A stretch of 48,476 nt of DNA from Planctomycetota bacterium (GTDB lineage Bacteria > Planctomycetota > Phycisphaerae > FEN-1346 > JAACEH01): NCBI GenBank assembly GCA_016935955.1, contig JAFGPY010000247.1:1-48476 (forward strand). Direction: 5' to 3'. Numbering within the stretch: the stretch's first letter is position 1; the number at the start of each line of letters is the position of its first letter. A program made the translations under genes and the position numbers. A model generated the notes under the pieces. That model ran no database searches, was not told where the DNA came from, and saw nothing but the letters and a program-made list of their open reading frames with translations. Positions 35,177-43,307 of the stretch are shown here, one piece after another.

Positions 35177-35340
35177 CGAATGGGCTGTAGATGGTCGTAT
35201 TAGTGGTTGAGAAGGACCTGAGAGGTCGCCACGTCTGACAAGCCCGTTCGTACAAGGCCTGCAAGAAGAGCCGAGAGCCGACCCGATGCCCAGCGCGGCG
35301 GGTGGGTCGAGGACGTGTCGAGCAAAGGACGCACTGAACC

Positions 35341-37104
35341 ATGAGCTGTTCGCAGTTTGAGTACCATCTTCTTTATGAGTACGCCCGCGGCACCCTGGAG
35401 GCCGATGAGGCCGCACGGGTGGCCGAGCACGTGGCCTCCTGCGCCGAGTGCCGTGAGACGGTGGACAGCCTCAGCGGACTGGGCGACGGCCTCGGCCGCC
35501 TTGAGGACGTGACGCGGCACGACCTGCCCGAAGGAACGGCCCATCGCCTGTTGCTCCAAGCGGCCCAGGAACTGTATCGGCCCGGTGGGCGCAAGCGGCT
35601 TCGGCTTTCCGACGTGCGGCATCGTCCGAGAAACGTGTTGCCCCGCCTGCTGATGCCCATTGCCGCCGCGGTGATGGTGCTCTTGGGCCTGCGTCTGGTC
35701 AGCCCTTTGTTCGAGCCGCCGCAGTACCGCGCCCTCGACTACCTGTACGCCGACGCCAAGAACGTGGCCACGGTCACGGGCATCCATGATCTGCAGCCGC
35801 AGGCTCTCAGCGCCCTGGACGAGGCCATCGCCTCGACCAATCCGAACGCCCTGCGGGTGGCGAATCTGCAACTGATCCACTACATTACGTTGCGAGCCGC
35901 CGAGCCCGATCAGATCCAGGACGTGCACTTCCTGCTGGGGTTGCTGAAAGAGGACGACCGACTGCGACCATCCGCTACGGCGACGACCGCGCCGCAAGCG
36001 ACCGCCTCCCTGTGGCAGACCAGTGCCATGGCGGCTCCGAGCAGCCCGGCCCAGCATGCGGCCGACCTGATTTGCCAAGGACGCTACGATGAGGCCTACA
36101 GGTCTCTGGCCGGCAACGACGACCCGGAGGTTCAGGCCCTGGTGGCCTATGCGGCCCTGCGGTCGCTGCGATTGCCGGAGGCCCACGAGTCGATCGAGGC
36201 CTTGAAGACGTTGGGCGGCCCGGAGCACGCCATCGCGCCGCTGCTCGAAGCCGAACTGGCCATGATGGAAAACCGCTTCGACAAGGCGACCGACTACTTT
36301 GCCGCCGCGGCGAACGAGATCGACAACCGGCTCTGGTTCCAGGCCGGGTACCTGTGCAAGTACGAGATCGGCGACGACACGCTAGCGGGTCAGTACTTCG
36401 AGCGAACGGCCGACGCCGAGGTCGTCACGCATGTCTCCGTACGATTCCACGAGGACGTGGTCGTGGCCCGGCAGGAAATGGCCCTGATGCAGGAGGACTA
36501 CGAGAGCTACGCCACGGGCCCGCTGCCGGCGGCCTGGAAACTCGTGCCCACGCATCCCGACGAATTCATGATCGCCGAGTTCGACGGCTCGCGAGCGTTG
36601 AAGCAGAACGAAATGGGTCATCGCGGCGGCAAACTTGTCGCCGGATTCCCCGGGTGGCACGATTACGTGATGAGCTGTGACTTCAAGGTTTTGCAGGCGG
36701 AGTTCGATCCGCAGTTGGACTTTGTGGTCTACGACCTGGGCAAGAGCCATTACGCCGTGGAGTTCAGCGACCGTGCAGCCCGGCTGCAGATCAAGACGCG
36801 ACAAGAAGCGGAAGCGGTCATTCACCGCCCGGAGAGCGCGCAGTTGCGGCTGCCCACGCCGCTGCGGGCCGGCGACTGGTGGCGACTGAGCATTCAGGTC
36901 CGCAACGTCGATGACGGCACGACTCGCATAACCGCGACGGTCGCTCTTCGCGACCGACCGGACCAGCCCGCGCAGAGTTTCACCTGGACGGATCAGGCAG
37001 GCGCCGATCAGTCGCCGCAACGCAGAGGTCGGGTAGGCTTCCGCGTCGGCGGCGCCGAAGTGGCTTTCGATAACCTCGTCGTCCACGCCGACGAGCACGA
37101 GTAG
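35341..37104 (+). CDS. Anti-sigma factor with zinc finger, TM helix and DUF1080/LamG-like outer domain
   Basis: 587 residues. The N-terminal ~55 residues hold the zf-HC2 motif HVASCAEC (H-x3-C-x2-C), which binds zinc and the sigma factor inside the cell. One membrane helix (LLMPIAAAVMVLLGLRLV) follows near residues 100-118. The outer part begins with helical repeats of TPR type (~140-380) and ends with a beta-rich domain of about 190 residues (GPLPAAWKLV, WHDYVMSCDFKV, GRVGFRVGGAEVAFDNLVVH) resembling 3-keto-disaccharide hydrolase/LamG-type folds of planctomycetes. This layout fits a sensor of an extracellular glycan or wall state that releases the sigma factor; this is inference. It lies 164 bases after the sigma gene. 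Confidence 0.85.
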   Translation: MSCSQFEYHLLYEYARGTLEADEAARVAEHVASCAECRETVDSLSGLGDGLGRLEDVTRHDLPEGTAHRLLLQAAQELYRPGGRKRLRLSDVRHRPRNVLPRLLMPIAAAVMVLLGLRLVSPLFEPPQYRALDYLYADAKNVATVTGIHDLQPQALSALDEAIASTNPNALRVANLQLIHYITLRAAEPDQIQDVHFLLGLLKEDDRLRPSATATTAPQATASLWQTSAMAAPSSPAQHAADLICQGRYDEAYRSLAGNDDPEVQALVAYAALRSLRLPEAHESIEALKTLGGPEHAIAPLLEAELAMMENRFDKATDYFAAAANEIDNRLWFQAGYLCKYEIGDDTLAGQYFERTADAEVVTHVSVRFHEDVVVARQEMALMQEDYESYATGPLPAAWKLVPTHPDEFMIAEFDGSRALKQNEMGHRGGKLVAGFPGWHDYVMSCDFKVLQAEFDPQLDFVVYDLGKSHYAVEFSDRAARLQIKTRQEAEAVIHRPESAQLRLPTPLRAGDWWRLSIQVRNVDDGTTRITATVALRDRPDQPAQSFTWTDQAGADQSPQRRGRVGFRVGGAEVAFDNLVVHADEHE

Positions 37105-37160
37105 CACCTGACGGGCCACCCCCCTCGCGCGTGGGTGAATCAGATGCCCGTCGAAAGGAC

Positions 37161-37203
37161 GAAGCAGAGGCGACCAACCAGCGTGCCTCTGCTTCTCTTT
37201 TTG
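37161..37203 (+). terminator. Strong intrinsic terminator after the anti-sigma gene
   Basis: GAAGCAGAGGC (37161-37171) and GCCTCTGCTTC (37185-37195) form a perfect 11-bp stem with a 13-base loop, then TCTTTTTG. The remaining ~140 bases to the next gene contain nothing I recognise. Confidence 0.88.
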
Positions 37204-37345
37204 TCAAAACTCACAGACAGAACGGCGCGGGTGGTTTGCCGGCCGACCGTCCGTGTTCGTGGTGCACGGGCGTGACAGCCGTTACGTGTGTGCCCCTCAG
37301 GGCACTTGGGGCTCTCAGTGGCATTGTAGCCGAGCACACTGATCG

Positions 37346-38239
37346 TCAGGGCGCAACCCGATCTGCCTCTTCGATTAAGGCGCGGATCTCGGCCAGTTGC
37401 CCTCTGAGCGCGGCCAGACCAGGCTCCTCCATCATTCTTTGCACGGTAACGAGTGTTTCCTTGCGTGCGTTGGGAGTCATCGTACGCAGGATCGACGGGC
37501 AGGTCTCCTTCATGTACTCCAGCAGTCGCCCTCGGAGTTCCTCGCGGTAGTACTCGGGCTGGTCCACGACAATCAGGCACCCCATGACAACGTGCGCAGC
37601 ACCCGCCCTGAACTTCTCCAGCCCCTCCATCCGCACGGCATAGGTGGGGTCATTCTTGTCCAGAGTCGGAAGGAACTCGTCAACCAGATCCATCCCTATG
37701 GCCATGGTGCTGAGTGTTGTTCGGGACATCTCGATCATCTCTTCATCCGCGACCTGTCCGGCGGCGAAGGCGGCCAGGTACAGCTTCGTGATCCTGTTGG
37801 CTGCTTCGGAATACCCAAGCCACAGTTGCATCCTCACCAGTATGGTCTGCGAATGATCGGTGAGGATTTGCAGGTTGCCGCAAGACGTGATGCGGTCAAA
37901 GAGCCTGCCTGACCGTTGGCTGTGACACCTGGGCAAACTGCCGGGTTGCCGCGATTCGATCGCCGCCAAGGCCTCGGCCGCCTTTTGCACATCCGCCGAC
38001 AGCCAATCCCTGCCGCAATCCGGAACACCGGCCTCGATGTACTCGCCAATTGTCAGGGACTTGTCCTCCGGCACGGGGATTGCCGTCTTCACCTGATTCC
38101 CTTGCGCGTTGGTTGCCGACGTAGCCGCCGGCCGACCGCTCGACCCCGAGTTCTCGCCACAACCGGGACAGATTGACATCGCAACGCCGACGCACAGCAG
38201 AACGCTCCAAAACGACATAGAATCCACTCTCAGATGCAT
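37346..38239 (-). CDS. Predicted lipoprotein of unknown function
   Basis: 297 residues from ATG 38239, chosen over an earlier in-frame codon (38287) because AGGA lies 8 bases upstream and a signal peptide (FWSVLLCVGVAMSICPGC) follows. The lipobox-like SICPGC gives Cys at about residue 25. The mature protein has a low-complexity linker (SGSSGRPAATSATNAQG) and then mostly alpha-helices, with conserved-looking Cys residues at GVPDCGRDW and TSCGNL. No known domain is recognised. It is flanked by intergenic regions on both sides, hence probably monocistronic. Its base composition is slightly lower in GC than the neighbours. Confidence 0.62.
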   Translation of the reverse strand: MHLRVDSMSFWSVLLCVGVAMSICPGCGENSGSSGRPAATSATNAQGNQVKTAIPVPEDKSLTIGEYIEAGVPDCGRDWLSADVQKAAEALAAIESRQPGSLPRCHSQRSGRLFDRITSCGNLQILTDHSQTILVRMQLWLGYSEAANRITKLYLAAFAAGQVADEEMIEMSRTTLSTMAIGMDLVDEFLPTLDKNDPTYAVRMEGLEKFRAGAAHVVMGCLIVVDQPEYYREELRGRLLEYMKETCPSILRTMTPNARKETLVTVQRMMEEPGLAALRGQLAEIRALIEEADRVAP

Positions 38240-38385
38240 CACAACCGTCCTTTCTCTTGTTGAACGCCAACAATGAGACGGCGCCACCGGGCACCCTCAA
38301 CTCGGCCTTGCCCGCCCGAGGGTGGCTCCCAAGCCCATGCTGACGGCTCTGGCGAAAAAAGTTTGTGTACAGCCACACGCGGCAG

Positions 38386-39375
38386 TCAACGCCACGTGAA
38401 CCGTCTACGCCGCTGCCGCAAGGCTTCCATGACGGCGATGGTCTGCACGGTCTCGCCGACAGTCGGGCCGGGCAGTTTGCCGCCCTTGCGGACGGCGTCG
38501 AGGAAGGCGGCTATCTGGAGGTCAAAGCCGCCAAGTTGATGCAGGGCCAGACCGGGCAGGCGGACCTTCATGGCCTGCATCTTGTCGCCCGACCAGATTT
38601 CGATTCGCGAACCCGACTCGTCGCGGGCATAGTGAGCCAAGAAGCTCTTGCCGCCAGCCTGGACCGTGTAGCGTTCGAGCATGTGCCCGGCCATGGGCGA
38701 GAATTCCATCTGCACCGTGGCCCCACAGGCCATCTCCCCCTGGAGACGATAGTCGGTCACTTCGCCGGCCGGCCCGCCCGGACTGTAGATCAGGTCGAGC
38801 CGCGCGTAGTCGGACCCGGCCAGGAACCGCAGGGCATCGATAGCGTGAATGGCTGTGGTCGAGAAGTCCGGATCGCGTCGAGCCGCGCGACGGAACTGGC
38901 AACTGAGGAAACGTATCGGCCCCTTGGCTGACTTCTCGATGGCCTGCTTGAGGGCCAGGACCGACGGCGTCCAGTGACGGTTGAAGGCCACCTGGACAAG
39001 CTCTCGCCCTCCGCGCTTCGGCCGCACAGACCAAGCCAGGGCCTCGACCGCCCGACGGCTGAGAGCCGGCGGCTTTTCCAGCAACGTGGGCAATCCCGCG
39101 TCGACACAGAGCCGCGCGACCTTCGCATTGGCATCGACGTGGACCGCGACCACGGCCGTATCCAGCTTTCCCTCGCGGATCATAGCCCGCGGCGAGTCCC
39201 AGGCCCGTTCGAAGCCGAACATCGCGCGGACCTCATCGGCCTTGGCCGCATCCAGATCGCACACACCCGCCAGTACGATGCCGTGTCCCTTGCGCCCCAT
39301 GTAGTCGGCCAGCGACGGACCGTGCGCCGTCCGTGCCGCCCATCCCGCTCCGAACAATCCTACTCGAATCGCCAT
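38386..39375 (-). CDS. Gfo/Idh/MocA family oxidoreductase
   Basis: 329 residues from ATG 39375, which has AAGGAG 5 bases upstream and starts the Rossmann fold at once (MAIRVGLFGAGWAARTAH). NAD(P) loop GxGxxA, then DLDAAKADEVRAMFG, the family motif EKPPALS with the catalytic Lys, and a beta-sheet substrate domain ending in DLQIAAFLDAVRKGG. These enzymes oxidise or reduce sugars, inositols or related polyols with NAD(P). A second catalytic residue is probably the His in TTAIHAIDALRFL. A dispersed palindrome cluster lies immediately upstream. Substrate unknown. Confidence 0.88.
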   Translation of the reverse strand: MAIRVGLFGAGWAARTAHGPSLADYMGRKGHGIVLAGVCDLDAAKADEVRAMFGFERAWDSPRAMIREGKLDTAVVAVHVDANAKVARLCVDAGLPTLLEKPPALSRRAVEALAWSVRPKRGGRELVQVAFNRHWTPSVLALKQAIEKSAKGPIRFLSCQFRRAARRDPDFSTTAIHAIDALRFLAGSDYARLDLIYSPGGPAGEVTDYRLQGEMACGATVQMEFSPMAGHMLERYTVQAGGKSFLAHYARDESGSRIEIWSGDKMQAMKVRLPGLALHQLGGFDLQIAAFLDAVRKGGKLPGPTVGETVQTIAVMEALRQRRRRFTWR

Positions 39376-39417
39376 GGTTTCTCCTTGCCTCGTATGCCGT
39401 CGCGTAGGCCGTTGTAG

Positions 39418-39499
39418 GGGTCGCTCGCGAGCGACCCTGCCTGGGGTGCCGCGTGTCGCGTGCCGAGAGCATCCAGGGCGGCTCACGAGCCGCCCCTAC
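39418..39499. repeat. Two dispersed palindromes, type B and a variant
   Basis: GGGTCGCTCGCGAGCGACCC (39418-39437) is a perfect 20-base palindrome preceded by GTAG. GGGCGGCTC-AC-GAGCCGCCC (39476-39495) is a perfect 9-bp hairpin followed by CTAC; it touches the stop codon of the RseC-like gene (39496). The second is the same family as 1308-1332. Located between the RseC-like gene and the oxidoreductase, where they may act as terminator or mRNA-stabilising elements. Confidence 0.7.
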
Positions 39500-39945
39500 T
39501 CTGTCTCTTGGATCGCGTCTGACCCCAGGCGAACGACCTTGATTCGCCTGAAGTAACGATGGTCCACGATTCGCGCCGCCTGGAACACGGCAATGCCGCA
39601 GATCAGGCCCAGGATCGCGCCGCAGAGTTCCGGATCAATGCCCAGCAGGTCGGTCCACCACGCCCACCGCATGCCCAGTTGCAGCCCGGCCACCCCAGCC
39701 GCAATCGGCAGGCCGAGGACCAGGACGATCGACAGCCAAGGATTGGCCCGGGGCACCTCGACCGCTACCTGGTCGCCGACCTCGATACCTTCAACGCGCG
39801 GCACGTGCAGCCGCATCTCCTTGCCGCCGCCGAGCGACTCGCAGGCGTGGCACTGCTTGCAGATCTCCGGCCGCGCGGCGTCCATCCGCACGTCCATCTT
39901 CTTCCTGCCGATGCTGAGAACAACGCCGGTTTCCTTCATAGGCAT
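39496..39945 (-). CDS. RseC/MucC-like membrane protein
   Basis: 149 residues if the ATG at 39945 is used; 39939 (MKETGVV) or 39984 are alternatives and no clear ribosome site decides. The N-terminal half has CKQCHACES, a three-Cys group typical of RseC/MucC (SoxR-reducing/RNF-associated) proteins and likely binding an Fe-S or metal centre. The basic-acid patterned beta region IEVGDQVAVEVP follows. Two membrane helices come next (LSIVLVLGLPIAAGVAGL and GAILGLICGIAVFQAARI). In other bacteria RseC influences sigma-E signalling or the Rnf complex; no rnf genes are present here. The match rests on the motif and topology. Confidence 0.75.
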   Translation of the reverse strand: MPMKETGVVLSIGRKKMDVRMDAARPEICKQCHACESLGGGKEMRLHVPRVEGIEVGDQVAVEVPRANPWLSIVLVLGLPIAAGVAGLQLGMRWAWWTDLLGIDPELCGAILGLICGIAVFQAARIVDHRYFRRIKVVRLGSDAIQETE

Positions 39946-40038
39946 CACATCAGGATAGCGGACCTCGGACTGGATTGGAAGCATTTGCCACAGCGCCGTG
40001 GACGGAAAGAGAGGCGAGAAGAATCTCCCCGAACCGGC

Positions 40039-40998
40039 TCACGCACTTTCGGGTCGCGGTAGGTCGGTGATCTTGGCGATGCGGTACGAGAGGCCGCTCT
40101 GGGTCACCCTCTGGTCGAGCGGCAGGAGCAGGTAGCGGCCGAGCTGGTTGTCACTGTAGAGAATGATGTGGTGGGAGTTGGGCATCTTGAAACCCATCTG
40201 CGACGGCTGGTGGCCGACGATCAGGATGTCGCAGTTGACGTGGCGGCAGAAGATGCGGGCGGCCATGTCGTCCTGGTTGCGACCCCAGAGGTAGCTGTAG
40301 AGTTGGCTCTCGCGGGTGAAATCGTCGGCGACCAACTCGCGTTCGAACAGGTCGTACTTGAAGTCCGCCAGAGCTGCAAGGTGCGGCGTCGAGTGGCTGA
40401 TCCAGACGCGGTTGGGCGTCTTGATGGCCAAGGGTAAGGCCTTGAAAAAGTCGCAGTAGGCCTTTTTAACTTCGGCGGCCTGCGGGCCGTAGGCCTGCTG
40501 CAGCCCTTTCCAGAAGCTCTGCGTCAGGTTGACCGAGCCTTTGCGGAGTTGAATGCCGAGCATTTCGGCCACGTCGTGGTTGGCCAGGAGAATGTGGACG
40601 CGGTCGGGATAATCGATTTTGAGGCGTGCAGCCGCTTCGAGCAGTTGCCACGACAGGTCGCCTCCCTGGCCGTCGGTCGGCCCCCCGTGAATCACTTCGT
40701 GCAGCACAAGGTGACGATTCGGGTGATGGTCGAGATCGGCGAAGGCGATAAGCCGCTCGAAGTTGGGTCGGCACCCGTGGATGTCGCCGGTAACGAGGAT
40801 TTCGCCGTGTTCGGGCAGGTAGACGACATTGCCACGACGCTTGGGATCGCGGCGAGCCAGCACGCCCGCGCGGCCCATCGCGTCGATGACCTCGCCGGCA
40901 TTGCCGGAGGGAGCGTGCTGCAGATCGATGTCCCAATCGTCAACCGCCAAACAACCCACCCCTTTCTGCCGCTGCGGCGCGGCGACGGCGGACGGCAA
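40039..40998 (-). CDS. Calcineurin-like metallophosphoesterase, PPP-type
   Basis: 319 residues from TTG 40998; a later TTG (~40947, in GCLAVDD) is possible. Metal-site motifs: GDIHGC (first), then HGGPTDGQGGD in place of the usual GDxVDRG, LLANHDVAEML in place of GNHE, SHSTPH for the next His, and GHQPS near the end. Thus the PPP order is present but motif II is rewritten. Such proteins dephosphorylate proteins or small phosphoesters; a planctomycete-type subgroup is likely. The stop of the amidase gene is only four bases upstream, so the two form an operon. Confidence 0.82.
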   Translation of the reverse strand: MPSAVAAPQRQKGVGCLAVDDWDIDLQHAPSGNAGEVIDAMGRAGVLARRDPKRRGNVVYLPEHGEILVTGDIHGCRPNFERLIAFADLDHHPNRHLVLHEVIHGGPTDGQGGDLSWQLLEAAARLKIDYPDRVHILLANHDVAEMLGIQLRKGSVNLTQSFWKGLQQAYGPQAAEVKKAYCDFFKALPLAIKTPNRVWISHSTPHLAALADFKYDLFERELVADDFTRESQLYSYLWGRNQDDMAARIFCRHVNCDILIVGHQPSQMGFKMPNSHHIILYSDNQLGRYLLLPLDQRVTQSGLSYRIAKITDLPRPESA

Positions 40999-41001
40999 TC
41001 G

Positions 41002-41787
41002 TCACTGGCCCTCGCGCGGCTTGCTGCGGCACTTCTCACCCAGACGGCGGAACAGATCGCCGGCCGGGAACTTCGGACCGGGACACGACGTGGCCTCCAA
41101 ATCGCTGTGCAGGAAGACGTCGGTCAGCGGAATGCCAAACCGGTCGCTTAAAGTATAGACGAGGTCGACCAGTGTGTCCATCTGCTTGGGCGTGGGCTCG
41201 CGGCGCGTGAAGTCGCCCACCAGGGCCACAGAGATGCCGTAGCGCTTCACGGTGGCCAGATCGGCGGCGCCGTTGAGGCCAGGCAAGGCTTCGCGCGTTT
41301 CGCGGTGGATGGCATCGGCCTGGCGAATCCAGCGGACGGTGGAAGCTATCCGGCCATCGGCCATGCCGTCGCCGTTGCCGATCAGGAAATGGCAGGCGAT
41401 GCCGTTGGCCAGTCCCAATTGCTGGCGGTGCAGCAGGTCGAGGCTCTGGACGTCGCCTTGTTCGGTGGCCGTATGGTGCACAACGATGAACCGCCAGGGC
41501 CTCAGCATCGCCATGTCGGCCGGAAAGACAGCCGCTGGTTGCCGCAACTCGGGGCGGACGACGCCGTGCGGCGGAGGCATGACGGCCCAACAAAGCGTGA
41601 CCCCGACGGCCATGGCCAGCAGGAGCGACAAGACGACCGTGGCGAGACGTTTGAGGTTCAGGCCTTCGCCGCGTTTGGCGGGCGGCTGGGTCTGGGAGAC
41701 AGCGGGACTGGGAAACGACGCCGGATTGTCCAAGGTGATCCTCCGCACTGGAAGAGTCCCGCCGACTGGGCGACGGGTCTTTGACAT
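41002..41787 (-). CDS. Peptidoglycan-recognition-type N-acetylmuramoyl-L-alanine amidase
   Basis: 261 residues from ATG 41787; an earlier frame (41841) would run antisense through the tRNA gene. A membrane anchor (VVLSLLLAMAVGVTLCWAV) near residues 45-65 puts the enzyme on the outside. The amidase_2/PGRP core shows FIVVHHTATEQG (first zinc His), then GIACHFLIGNGDGM, SVALVGDFT, and the later HSDLEATSCPGPKFP with the second zinc His and the Cys ligand. It cleaves the amide between MurNAc and L-Ala in peptidoglycan or its fragments. Its start codon overlaps the tRNA promoter on the other strand. It is co-transcribed with the phosphatase. Confidence 0.85.
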   Translation of the reverse strand: MSKTRRPVGGTLPVRRITLDNPASFPSPAVSQTQPPAKRGEGLNLKRLATVVLSLLLAMAVGVTLCWAVMPPPHGVVRPELRQPAAVFPADMAMLRPWRFIVVHHTATEQGDVQSLDLLHRQQLGLANGIACHFLIGNGDGMADGRIASTVRWIRQADAIHRETREALPGLNGAADLATVKRYGISVALVGDFTRREPTPKQMDTLVDLVYTLSDRFGIPLTDVFLHSDLEATSCPGPKFPAGDLFRRLGEKCRSKPREGQ

Positions 41788-41814
41788 TGAAAAAACGCCC
41801 TTATTCGCTATGCT
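41787..41814 (+). promoter_or_regulatory. Promoter of tRNA-Arg
   Basis: TTGAAA (41787-41792), 16 bases, TATGCT (41809-41814); predicted start near 41821, six bases before the mature tRNA. The -35 region overlaps the start codon of the amidase gene on the opposite strand. Confidence 0.6.
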
Positions 41815-41826
41815 ATGGCCATGCTC

Positions 41827-41900
<74 letters not shown>

Positions 41901-41918
41901 CTTTGCTCAGCTGACCGT

Positions 41919-41980
41919 CGGCCGGATCGGCAGGAAGAAGCCTGCAACGGTATTCTTCGGCAATCCCGGCCGCTTTTTTT
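41919..41980 (+). terminator. Terminator of tRNA-Arg
   Basis: CGGCCGG (41919-41925) pairs with CCGGCCG (41966-41972), with an inner GCAGG/CCTGC hairpin, and is followed by CTTTTTTT. Confidence 0.7.
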
Positions 41981-42009
41981 CAGCGTATCGGGACGGGGAT
42001 CGCCTGGCA

Positions 42010-42654
42010 ATGAAGATTGAAACGTTCACCCTCGGCTCATTCATGGTCAACTGCTTCCTGGTCACGAGCGACGACGACGGCGAGGCCGTCCTGATCGACG
42101 CTCCCGAAGAGATCGAGACGGTGTTGGACGTCTGCGATGCCCGCGGCCTGGAACCCGGCGTGCTGGTCAATACGCACGGTCACGTGGACCACATCTTCGG
42201 CAATGAGGTCGTCAAGCGGCACTGGCCCGGCATCCAGCTGGCCATTCACGCCGACGACGGGCCGAAACTCGACAGTGCCCTGCGCAACCTCTCGCTGCTG
42301 ATGGGCATGAGCGTCAAAAGCCCGCCGGCCGACCGGCTGCTGACCGAAGGCGACCGCATCGACTTCGGCGATGAAAGCCTGGAGGTGCTGCATGTACCCG
42401 GCCACAGCGCCGGGGGCATCGCCTTGGTGGCTCGCCCGAAGAATAGTCCTCCGGTAGTCTTCACGGGCGACACGCTGATGGCCATGAGTGTGGGCCGCAC
42501 CGATTTCCCGGGCTGCAGTTGGAGCAAACTCGAAACGGCCATCCGCGAGAAGCTGCTGACCTTGCCTGACGACACGGTCTGCTACTGCGGCCACGGTCCG
42601 ACAACCACCATCGGCTTGGAACGCCGGAACAACCCGTTTTTCAATGACGATTGA
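42010..42654 (+). CDS. Metallo-beta-lactamase-fold hydrolase, glyoxalase II-like
   Basis: 214 residues. Motif THGHVDH (residues ~54-60) gives the zinc ligands, followed by VPGHSAGG (His), FTGDTLMAMSVGRTD (bridging Asp, with the GRTD typical of the glyoxalase II-like branch) and CYCGHGPTT (last His). Length and motifs match the YcbL/GloB-like hydrolases, which cleave thioesters of glutathione or similar thiols. ATG 42010 starts the MKIETFTLG strand as in relatives; the ribosome site is weak. It lies 30 bases after the tRNA terminator, so its own promoter is unclear. The opposite strand shows no competing gene. Confidence 0.9.
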   Translation: MKIETFTLGSFMVNCFLVTSDDDGEAVLIDAPEEIETVLDVCDARGLEPGVLVNTHGHVDHIFGNEVVKRHWPGIQLAIHADDGPKLDSALRNLSLLMGMSVKSPPADRLLTEGDRIDFGDESLEVLHVPGHSAGGIALVARPKNSPPVVFTGDTLMAMSVGRTDFPGCSWSKLETAIREKLLTLPDDTVCYCGHGPTTTIGLERRNNPFFNDD

Positions 42655-42725
42655 GCGTATGCCCCCGCGGATGATCGCCGGCGAAGTAGGTGCCGCACGA
42701 ATGTTCGGCGCTGCAGCCGGTCGGT

Positions 42726-42878
42726 TCAGCCCGCGGCCTGGTGGACCGCCATAAACACCAGCAGCCCGAGCCACAGTACGTACACTGCCACAGCCACCTG
42801 GAACGGACGCCGCGACGGCACGGGGACTGCCGCCGAGTCCGCCTTGTTCTCTCTGTTTCGCCGTGCGGCCAAGGGCAT
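42726..42878 (-). CDS. Small single-pass membrane protein
   Basis: 50 residues from ATG 42878. A basic N-terminus (MPLAARRNREN) is followed by an Ala/Pro-rich linker and one hydrophobic helix (VAVAVYVLWLGLLVFMAV) near residues 28-45, so it should insert in the membrane with the N-terminus inside. GGAG is only 2 bases from the ATG, so the start is weak; GTG 42881 directly before it is an alternative. It lies 16 bases after the Minf_1886-type gene and in the same direction. Sequences of this sort are common and easily missed in planctomycete operons. Function unknown. Confidence 0.55.
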   Translation of the reverse strand: MPLAARRNRENKADSAAVPVPSRRPFQVAVAVYVLWLGLLVFMAVHQAAG

Positions 42879-42893
42879 CACTCCGGCATGCGA

Positions 42894-43307
42894 TCAGTGG
42901 GGCGTCTTCAGTTCGATGCGAAACGCCTGATCGAACGCTTCCTCAAAATCGTAGATGTCGTCGAAGTCGGAAATCGAGTCGGTCTCGGTCTTGCGCAGCA
43001 ACTCGGCGTCGATCATCGCGTAGACGATCCGCCCAAAATCGGTCGTGCAGCGAACGTTCCACGACTCGAGCACGCGACGGGCCATGAAGCCGAACTGCTC
43101 CAGGGCCAGTTGTCGCGATCCATCACAGAGTTCGGCCCCCGTGACGTGACCCTCGCGATCCAGCATCCTGGCCGTGTAGGCCAGGGCCTCGCTGACGAAT
43201 TCGTAGGCCTCTCGCGGATAACGTTCGTTGCGGCGAAGCAGTTCGCTCAGCCGCTTCTCACCGTCCGCGTCGTAGGTGGCCATCAGACGTTCCTCGCCAT
43301 CACTCAC
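42894..43307 (-). CDS. Minf_1886 family protein
   Basis: 137 residues, start GTG 43307 overlapping the TGA of the PSP1 gene, with GGAG 7 bases before it; a later ATG (43283) has GAGGA and is possible. The core RYPREAYEFVSEALAYTAR, followed by VTGAELCDGSRQLALEQFGFMA and WNVRCTTDFGRIVYAMIDA, is the conserved region of this family, widespread in the PVC superphylum and of unknown function. It is acidic, soluble and lacks a signal peptide. Its steady place behind the PSP1 gene suggests a joint role, perhaps in RNA handling, but this is inference. Confidence 0.85.
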   Translation of the reverse strand: MSDGEERLMATYDADGEKRLSELLRRNERYPREAYEFVSEALAYTARMLDREGHVTGAELCDGSRQLALEQFGFMARRVLESWNVRCTTDFGRIVYAMIDAELLRKTETDSISDFDDIYDFEEAFDQAFRIELKTPH

